A DNA stretch of 64,000 nucleotides from Actinomadura chibensis NBRC 106107 (lineage in GTDB: Bacteria; Actinomycetota; Actinomycetes; Streptosporangiales; Streptosporangiaceae). How positions within the stretch are numbered: position 1 is the stretch's first letter; each line of letters begins with the position of its first letter. Of the stretch, positions 59,219 through 64,000 are shown in pieces. The translations under genes were made by a program, and so were the position numbers. The notes beneath the pieces were generated by a model. It saw nothing but the letters and a program-made list of their open reading frames with translations. It was not told the origin of the DNA and searched no databases. The stretch covers positions 50,857-114,856 of the forward strand of contig NZ_BCQP01000035.1 in the NCBI RefSeq assembly GCF_001552135.1, read 5' to 3'.

Positions 59219-60588
59219 CGCGCGGCCTCCACGGCGGCCTCGCGGCGGGCCATCCGGGCGGCGAGGACGTGCTTGCACGGCCCGCGCTCGCCCCGGTGGT
59301 CGAACCACCACGGGCACGTGCAGGTGGCGCGGTCGCCGTCGAGGCTGACCCGGCGCTCGCCGCCGTCCGTCCGCACGACGGCCGTGCCGTCGGACGCGAA
59401 CCGCACGGCGTCCCCCTCGACGAGCGCCCGCGCCGACCGCAGCCGCGGGTTGAGCGCCGCCACGCGCGCGGGGTCGTAGGGCAATTCGCGGTGGAAGAAC
59501 CCCGCCTCGGCGGCGTCGAACCCCACGCGGCCGGACGTCCCGAGCTGGGTCAGCGCGGCCTTCGTCCGCTCCAGGGTGAGGCCGGACCGCTCGGACAGCA
59601 GGTCGGGGTCGACGCGGGGCTCGAACGACAGCAGCGCGCCGATCAGGTCGGCGTCGCCCGCGGCCTCGTCCGTCGCGAGGGCGTCGAGCACGGCGCCCTC
59701 GCCGGAGAACCCGCGCGAGTTCTGCGGGGACAGGGTGAGGACGTAGCGCATGCCCGGCAGTTCCAGTTCCCACACGCTCGCCACCGGCCCGCTGCCGCCG
59801 GCGACGGACGGCCCGTACACGCGCAGGGCGCTCGCGAAGCGGAGCAGCGGCAGCATCGTCCGCAGCCGGTCGGGCCCCGCCAGGCACACCGCGCCGGGCA
59901 CCGGACGGGACGAGACCCGCAGCGTCCGTCCGGCGGGCACCACCCAGAGGACGTCCCGCGCGCGCTTGGGCAGCGACCGGAGGAACCGGACCGCGTCCAA
60001 CCCGGTCAGCTCGGCGCGCGGGTCGAACCCGGCCGTGATGACCTGGACCTCGGCGAAGCCCCGCAGCCACCGGTCCGGGAGCGGGACCTTCTTCTCCACG
60101 ACGGCGCCGTCCATGGTCGTCACGGCCAGCTCCTCGGCGCCGACCGCCAGGTGCAGCGGGTCGGAGCCGCCCACCCGCGCGAGGGCCTCGCGCAGCGGTC
60201 CGTTGACGTCGACGTTGGTCGTGCCGCGCTCGTGGACCTCGCCGTCCATCGCGGGCTCCAGCACGTCCAGCCGGGCGTAGACGCCGCCGCACGCGGAGAA
60301 CGACTCCATCCGCAGCCGGTCGCCGTTGCACGTGACGACCGGGTCCCGGAACGAGGTGGGACGCGGCTGGTGGTACCGGGTCTGCGCGACGTCCGCCAGC
60401 GCGATCAGCCCCGCCGCGGCGGGCGCCGCCTGGGTGAGGACGCCGCTGAAGAAGTGCGGGTGCGGACTCGGCCCGGCGCTGGTCGTCCCGCCCGAGGTGG
60501 ACAGGCCGAGGAGCCCGCCGTCGAGGCCGGACGGCCGCGTGTAGGTGTATGCCTGGGCGGCCCCTGCCGCCACGGTGCTGCTCGCCAT
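59215..60588 (-). CDS. SWIM zinc-finger protein
   Basis: A 457-residue protein whose C-terminus carries a SWIM zinc finger, ATCTCPWWFDHRGERGPCKH (CxCxnCxH, about residues 425-442), a metal-binding module for nucleic-acid or protein contact. The N-terminal 300 residues are a family-specific region (AAPAAAGLIALADVAQTRYH, RVGGSDPLHLAVGAEELAVT). A winged-helix-like segment precedes the finger (PDLLSERSGLTLERTKAALT). It heads a two-gene operon with the DUF6493-like gene. A leaderless -10 (TACGTT at 60595-60600) lies six bases before the ATG. Confidence 0.8.
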   Translation of the reverse strand: MASSTVAAGAAQAYTYTRPSGLDGGLLGLSTSGGTTSAGPSPHPHFFSGVLTQAAPAAAGLIALADVAQTRYHQPRPTSFRDPVVTCNGDRLRMESFSACGGVYARLDVLEPAMDGEVHERGTTNVDVNGPLREALARVGGSDPLHLAVGAEELAVTTMDGAVVEKKVPLPDRWLRGFAEVQVITAGFDPRAELTGLDAVRFLRSLPKRARDVLWVVPAGRTLRVSSRPVPGAVCLAGPDRLRTMLPLLRFASALRVYGPSVAGGSGPVASVWELELPGMRYVLTLSPQNSRGFSGEGAVLDALATDEAAGDADLIGALLSFEPRVDPDLLSERSGLTLERTKAALTQLGTSGRVGFDAAEAGFFHRELPYDPARVAALNPRLRSARALVEGDAVRFASDGTAVVRTDGGERRVSLDGDRATCTCPWWFDHRGERGPCKHVLAARMARREAAVEAAR

Positions 60589-60594
60589 GCCGAG

Positions 60595-60600
60595 AACGTA
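60595..60600 (-). promoter_or_regulatory. Predicted leaderless -10 element
   Basis: TACGTT on the minus strand, six bases before the ATG at 60588, no ribosome site between. Confidence 0.45.
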
Positions 60601-60636
60601 CGGGCACGCACCGACAAAGCGCGGCCCATCGGGAGA

Positions 60637-61878
60637 TCAGTCGAGCTGACCTGGGAAGAGCAGGGCCAGCTCGCGCGGATGGCCGCCGATCAGGCGCAGT
60701 TCGTCGTCGGTCAGCGGGCGTCCCGTCTGGGCGTTGCAGAGCTGGACGAGCTTGAACGCGAGGTCCTCGTCGACGGGGTCGATGCCCAGTCCGTCCATGA
60801 CGTGCCTGAACCCGGCCTTGCCGCCGTACTCGCCGGTGAGGACGACCCGTCCCGGACGGGCGTGCCAGTCGTCCGGGAACGGGCCGAGCGTCTCCTCGTC
60901 GTACAGCTCGTAGTTGCCGTGGTCTTTCAGCGCTCCGTCCGCGTGGATGCCGGACTCGTGCGCGAACGCGTTCCGTCCCACCCCGACCTGGTTGTAGGGG
61001 AGCGGCTGCCCGAACGCGTAACTGGCCCACAGGGCGAACCGCCGCGCCCAGGACAGGTCGATCGGATCCCCGATCTCGGCGCCGTGCTTCTCCAGCCCGA
61101 ACCCGTGCCGGAACGCGAGGATGGTCGACAGCAGGTCGGCGTTGCCCGACCGTTCGCCGATCCCGTTGACGCACGTGTTGATCCAGGCGTCCTGCCCCGC
61201 CTCCAGGTCGCCGAGCGCGCCGCTGACGGAGTTCGCCACGGCCAGGCCGAGGTCGTTGTGGCAGTGGGTCTCGACCGGCATCCCCACGGCGGACGCCAGT
61301 CTGGCGAAGCGCTCCCTGACGCGCTCCGGCGTGTCGCCCCCGATCGTGTCGCAGTACCGGACGCGGTCGGCCCCGGCCTCCTTCGCGGCGAGCGCGAACT
61401 CGGTGAGGAAGCCGTCGTCGGTGCGGGAGCCGTCCTCGGCGTTGACCCCGACCGTCAGCGCCCCGGCCGCCTTCGCCGTCCGGACGGCCGCGACCATCTC
61501 CCGGACGATCGCGTCCCGGTCCAGCCGCCCGCGGAACTTGTTCGCGATCATGTAGTCGGACGTGGAGATCGACAGGTTGTAGTGCGCGAGCCCGACGCCG
61601 CCCGCCCGCACCTCGGCGGCCTTCTCGACGTCCCCCGCGACGCCCCGGCACCAGCCGGACAGCCGCAGCCCGCCGAACGCGCCCGCCTCCGCCAGCGCGA
61701 GCTGCGCCCGCACGTAGGGGACCTCGTGGAACAGGAACGGGAAGCCGATCTCCGACTGCGCCGCGCCCAGCCGTCCCAGGTAGAAGTTGACCATCGTCTT
61801 GCCGAACTTCGAGAGCCCGGTCCGCGCCGTCTGGACGCCGTCGCGGTTGGTGACGTCGAGGAAGTGAATCTGAGGCAT
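60637..61878 (-). CDS. Homocitrate/isopropylmalate synthase-like DRE-TIM metallolyase
   Basis: A 413-residue Claisen-condensation enzyme of the homocitrate synthase/LeuA/citramalate synthase superfamily. Metal and active-site segments: FLDVTNRDGVQTARTGLSKF (residues 6-25), VETHCHNDLGLAVANSVSGA (HxHND, about 205-224), and NAFAHESGIHADGALKDHGN. It condenses acetyl-CoA with a 2-oxo acid; homocitrate is a common annotation for this subgroup, but the substrate is not settled from sequence. It lacks the LeuA regulatory domain. It is divergent from the HTH-citrate synthase gene with interlocking promoters, which suggests a common pathway and shared control. Confidence 0.82.
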   Translation of the reverse strand: MPQIHFLDVTNRDGVQTARTGLSKFGKTMVNFYLGRLGAAQSEIGFPFLFHEVPYVRAQLALAEAGAFGGLRLSGWCRGVAGDVEKAAEVRAGGVGLAHYNLSISTSDYMIANKFRGRLDRDAIVREMVAAVRTAKAAGALTVGVNAEDGSRTDDGFLTEFALAAKEAGADRVRYCDTIGGDTPERVRERFARLASAVGMPVETHCHNDLGLAVANSVSGALGDLEAGQDAWINTCVNGIGERSGNADLLSTILAFRHGFGLEKHGAEIGDPIDLSWARRFALWASYAFGQPLPYNQVGVGRNAFAHESGIHADGALKDHGNYELYDEETLGPFPDDWHARPGRVVLTGEYGGKAGFRHVMDGLGIDPVDEDLAFKLVQLCNAQTGRPLTDDELRLIGGHPRELALLFPGQLD

Positions 61879-61884
61879 GCCCTC

Positions 61885-61919
61885 AGATTGACACCGCAAT
61901 CCACATGTATCAATATTGA
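61885..61919. promoter_or_regulatory. Interlocked divergent promoters with a palindromic operator
   Basis: On the plus strand TTGACA (61888-61893) and CAATAT (61911-61916) are 17 bp apart. On the minus strand TTGATA (61913-61908) and CAATCT (61890-61885) are also 17 bp apart. The two promoters occupy the same DNA, each -35 overlapping the other's -10. The perfect palindrome TCAATATTGA (61910-61919) covers the plus -10, and TCAATATGA follows at 61926-61934. Confidence 0.72.
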
Positions 61920-61944
61920 CGAAAATCAATATGAGGACGTTGAG

Positions 61945-63168
61945 ATGAGCGAGAACGACCAGCAGGGCGGCTGGATCGACGCGCGGGCGGCGGCCGAGCG
62001 GCTCGGTGTGAAGCCCGCCACGCTGTACGCCTACGTGAGCCGCGGCGTGCTGCGCCGCAGGCACGCCGCCGACGGCCGCCGCAGCCTCTTCGACGCCGCC
62101 CAGGTCGAGGAGCTGGCCCGGCGCGGCAGGCCGCGCCGCCCGCCCGGCCCCGGCGAGCTGGCGATCGAGTCGTCGATCACCGCGCTCGGCCCCGACCGCC
62201 CCTACTACCGGGGCCGCGACGTCCTGGCCCTGGCCGGACAGAGCACCTTCGAGGACGTCGCCACCTGGCTCTGGACGTCCCGCGAGACCAACGGACACGC
62301 CTGGCAGGCCCACGCGGACGGCGTCGCGAGGGCGGTCGCCGCCCAGTCCGGCCTCCCGCCGGACCTCCTCCCGCTCGACCGGCTCCAGCTCATCGTCACC
62401 GCCCTCGCCACCGCCGACCCGCTGCGCCACCACCTCGACCCCGAGGGCGTCGCCGCCACCGGACGCGCCTTGATCGCGGGCCTGATCGAGGCCCTCCCGG
62501 CGTCGCGCCCGTCCACCGGCGAGGGCCGCCTGGCCGAGCGCCTCTGGGACCGCCTGTGCCCGCACCCGCCCGAGGCGGGCACGCTGCGCGCGTTCGAGTC
62601 GGCCATGATCCTGCTCGCCGACCACGAGCTGGCGGCGTCGACCGTCGCGGCCCGGGTGGCGGCGTCGGTGCGCGCCGATCCGTACGCCGTCGTCGCGTCC
62701 GGCCTCGGCGTCGCGAGCGGACCGCTGCACGGCGGCGCGTCGTACGGCGCGGAGCGCCTGCTCGCCGAGGTCGCCGATCCGGCGTCCGCGGGACGCGTGC
62801 TGGGGGAGCGGCTGCGCGGCGGCGAGCGCGTCCCCGGCTTCGGGCACCCGGTCTACAAGGCGGGCGACGGCCGCGCGACGGCGCTGCTGGACTTCGTCCG
62901 CGCCGCCGCTCCGGAGAACGAGCGGGTCGCCGCCGCGGACGCCGTCCTCGCCGAGGCCGCGCGCCGCCGACTGCCCGCGCCCAACGTCGACTTCGCGCTG
63001 GCCGCCCTCGGCGCGGTGGCGGGGCTCGTGCCCGGCGCGGGCGAGGCGATCTTCGCGGTGGCGCGGACCGCCGGGTGGCTGGCGCACGCGCTGGAGGAGT
63101 ACGGGCGGGGCGGCCCGCTGCGTCCGCGCGCCGTCTACACGGGCCCGCCCCTCCCCGCGGCGGGCTGA
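61945..63168 (+). CDS. Helix-turn-helix/citrate synthase fusion protein
   Basis: A 407-residue fusion. Residues about 10-60 form a MerR/excisionase-type helix-turn-helix (AAERLGVKPATLYAYVSRGV then LRRRHAADGRRSLFDAAQVE), followed by a citrate synthase domain. The catalytic residues are His262 (GPLHGGASYG), His301 (VPGFGHPVYK) and Asp349 (NVDFAL). The HTH suggests DNA binding, perhaps sensing a citrate-type ligand and binding the palindrome in its own promoter; that is inference. GAGGA stands before ATG 61945. It is divergent from a homocitrate synthase-like gene. Enzyme activity, regulator function or both are possible. Confidence 0.83.
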   Translation: MSENDQQGGWIDARAAAERLGVKPATLYAYVSRGVLRRRHAADGRRSLFDAAQVEELARRGRPRRPPGPGELAIESSITALGPDRPYYRGRDVLALAGQSTFEDVATWLWTSRETNGHAWQAHADGVARAVAAQSGLPPDLLPLDRLQLIVTALATADPLRHHLDPEGVAATGRALIAGLIEALPASRPSTGEGRLAERLWDRLCPHPPEAGTLRAFESAMILLADHELAASTVAARVAASVRADPYAVVASGLGVASGPLHGGASYGAERLLAEVADPASAGRVLGERLRGGERVPGFGHPVYKAGDGRATALLDFVRAAAPENERVAAADAVLAEAARRRLPAPNVDFALAALGAVAGLVPGAGEAIFAVARTAGWLAHALEEYGRGGPLRPRAVYTGPPLPAAG

Positions 63169-63208
63169 CGTTCGATGGGGTCGCGGCGGGATTCCGCGGC
63201 ACCGGGGG

Positions 63209-63214
63209 TACGCT
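63209..63214 (+). promoter_or_regulatory. Predicted leaderless -10 element
   Basis: TACGCT seven bases before the GTG at 63222, with no ribosome site between. Confidence 0.45.
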
Positions 63215-63221
63215 CGTTGAC

Positions 63222-63581
63222 GTGCGACGGTTTCTCACCCCTGGCTGGATAGGGCTGCACGCGATCGCGATCACGCTGTGCGGCGCCTTCCTCGGCTTCG
63301 GCTGGTGGCAGTACGACCGCGCCCAGAGCGGCAACGACCGGAGCTGGGCCTACACCTTCGAATGGCCGATCTTCGCGATCTTCGTGATCGTGATGTGGGT
63401 CAAGATGATCCGCGACGAGCGGTCCGGCGCGGCCCCCGCGCCCGCCGTCCTGGAGGAGCCCGCCGAGGACGAGGTCAAGCGCGAGATCATCCGTCGCCAG
63501 GAGGAAGAGGACCCGGCCTTGGCGGCCTACAACCGCTACCTGGCCCGCCTGAACTCAGAGAGCGGCGGCACCTCCCGCTGA
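63222..63581 (+). CDS. Small two-helix membrane protein
   Basis: A 119-residue membrane protein: two hydrophobic helices (GLHAIAITLCGAFLGFGWWQ and WPIFAIFVIVMWVKMI), a short loop with YDRAQSGNDRSWAYTFE, and an acidic/charged C-terminal helix (EDEVKREIIRRQEEEDPALA) that could form a coiled coil. Similar small proteins are common in actinomycetes near cell-envelope or cytochrome-related genes as I recall, without known function. GTG 63222 is chosen since TACGCT lies seven bases upstream and the hydrophobic segment begins after it. Confidence 0.72.
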   Translation: MRRFLTPGWIGLHAIAITLCGAFLGFGWWQYDRAQSGNDRSWAYTFEWPIFAIFVIVMWVKMIRDERSGAAPAPAVLEEPAEDEVKREIIRRQEEEDPALAAYNRYLARLNSESGGTSR

Positions 63582-63768
63582 CTTGCGACCGCCAGGCGCG
63601 TGCCCTCCACTCGACATCCCAACGGACAACCGAATCAACAACCTCAACCGACACCCCAACAGAGACCCGGAGCGGCAAACCCGGCCCCACGGCGCGGAGA
63701 CGGCGACCCGAGAGCGGCAGCCCCAGAGACGGCAAGCCCCGAACCGGCGACCCCGCCTCAACGAACCA
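63582..63768 (+). other. Non-coding stretch before the repeat array
   Basis: No gene recognised. Rich in C/A on the plus strand with an AACxxCGA-like drift; it appears to be degraded repeat-like sequence leading into the 14-bp array. Open frames exist in several phases, none with a ribosome site. Confidence 0.4.
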
Positions 63769-63950
63769 GAACCGGCGAACCCGAACCGGCGAACCTGAAC
63801 CGGCGGACCTGAACCGGCGAACCTGAACCGGCGAACCTGAACCGGCGAACCTGAACCGGCGAACCTGAACCGGCGAACCTGAACCGGCGAACCTGAACCG
63901 GCGGACCTGAACCGGCGAACCTGAACCGGCGAACCTGAACCGGCGGACCT
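63769..63950. repeat. 14-bp tandem repeat array
   Basis: GAACCGGCGAACCT repeats 13 times in perfect register (63769-63950), with GGA for GAA at three places as an internal variant. Fourteen is not a multiple of three, so all three frames stay open and yield false proteins (RFRFAGSGSPVQV-like). The array is non-coding, AT-poor, without spacers, so it is not CRISPR. Confidence 0.92.
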
Positions 63951-63972
63951 GAGCCGGGGTCACGGGTCGGGC

Positions 63973-63999
63973 GGCCGGAGGCCGCCAAGGCCTCCGGCC
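63973..63999. terminator. Hairpin at the right edge of the window
   Basis: GGCCGGAGGCC pairs with GGCCTCCGGCC across a five-base loop (11-bp perfect stem) just after the repeat array. It looks like a terminator for a gene beyond the window. Confidence 0.6.
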
Positions 64000-64000
64000 A

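Noticed and set aside
63769..63950. CRISPR array
   Set aside because: Units are 14 bp and directly adjacent with no spacers; no cas genes nearby.
63487..63963. Long minus-strand reading frame of RFRFAGSGSPVQV-type repeats
   Set aside because: It is produced by the 14-bp tandem array, which keeps all three frames open; no ribosome site and no protein-like composition.

Overview
The window is high-GC DNA from an actinomycete. A complete conservon (sensor kinase, roadblock protein, DUF742 protein, small GTPase), a WhiB regulator, two tandem DUF574-type methyltransferases, an actinobacterial cysteine-type leader peptide, an IdeR/DmdR-like iron box and many predicted leaderless promoters all fit this. 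The mix points to the Streptosporangiales, perhaps Thermomonosporaceae (Actinomadura-like); that placement is inference. No rRNA, tRNA, CRISPR array, insertion sequence or prophage was seen, so it reads as ordinary chromosome with some accessory genes.

Region 1 to 9.3 kb: start of a glycogen debranching enzyme, a GNAT acetyltransferase, a DUF4262 protein, two tandem methyltransferases translationally coupled to a sugar-type ABC importer, an AidB-like acyl-CoA dehydrogenase and a DUF1707 protein. Region 9.3 to 13.1 kb: a sulfur assimilation operon on the minus strand (leader peptide, sulfite/nitrite reductase, 51-residue zinc ribbon, APS/PAPS reductase, sirohydrochlorin chelatase). Region 13.4 to 18.3 kb: YihY protein, a phosphotriesterase homologue that has lost most metal ligands, a phosphoribosyltransferase, WhiB, and a sucrase/ferredoxin-like protein behind an iron box. 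Region 18.3 to 23.1 kb: GlpD, TetR, an ADPS-like FAD oxidase and a diacylglycerol kinase-like protein, a possible ether-lipid locus.

Region 23.4 to 33.3 kb: metallophosphatase, DUF4234 protein, a family A polymerase without 5' nuclease, two small accessory proteins (one with a cysteine-packed N-terminus), a small secreted protein, and an SGNH hydrolase/MFS exporter operon divergent from its likely TetR. Region 32.0 to 38.5 kb: a six-gene minus-strand operon joining a nitrate/sulfonate/taurine-class importer to a benzoylformate decarboxylase-like enzyme and an FAD monooxygenase, probably for uptake and breakdown of an aromatic acid. Region 39.2 to 44.2 kb: the conservon, followed by a second SGNH hydrolase.

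Region 45.6 to 64 kb: a 1185-residue triple-AAA protein convergent with an ABC exporter, an LCP cell-wall ligase followed by two tandem 50-residue membrane proteins, glutathione peroxidase, a short-chain dehydrogenase, TetR, an O6-alkylguanine methyltransferase, a SWIM zinc-finger/DUF6493-like pair, and a homocitrate synthase-like enzyme divergent from a helix-turn-helix/citrate synthase fusion with interlocked promoters. The window ends in a 14-bp tandem repeat array and a hairpin. The most interesting items are the interlocked HTH-citrate synthase/homocitrate synthase locus, the cysteine leader peptide, the iron box, the triple-AAA protein, the ether-lipid-like locus and the tandem micro-proteins.
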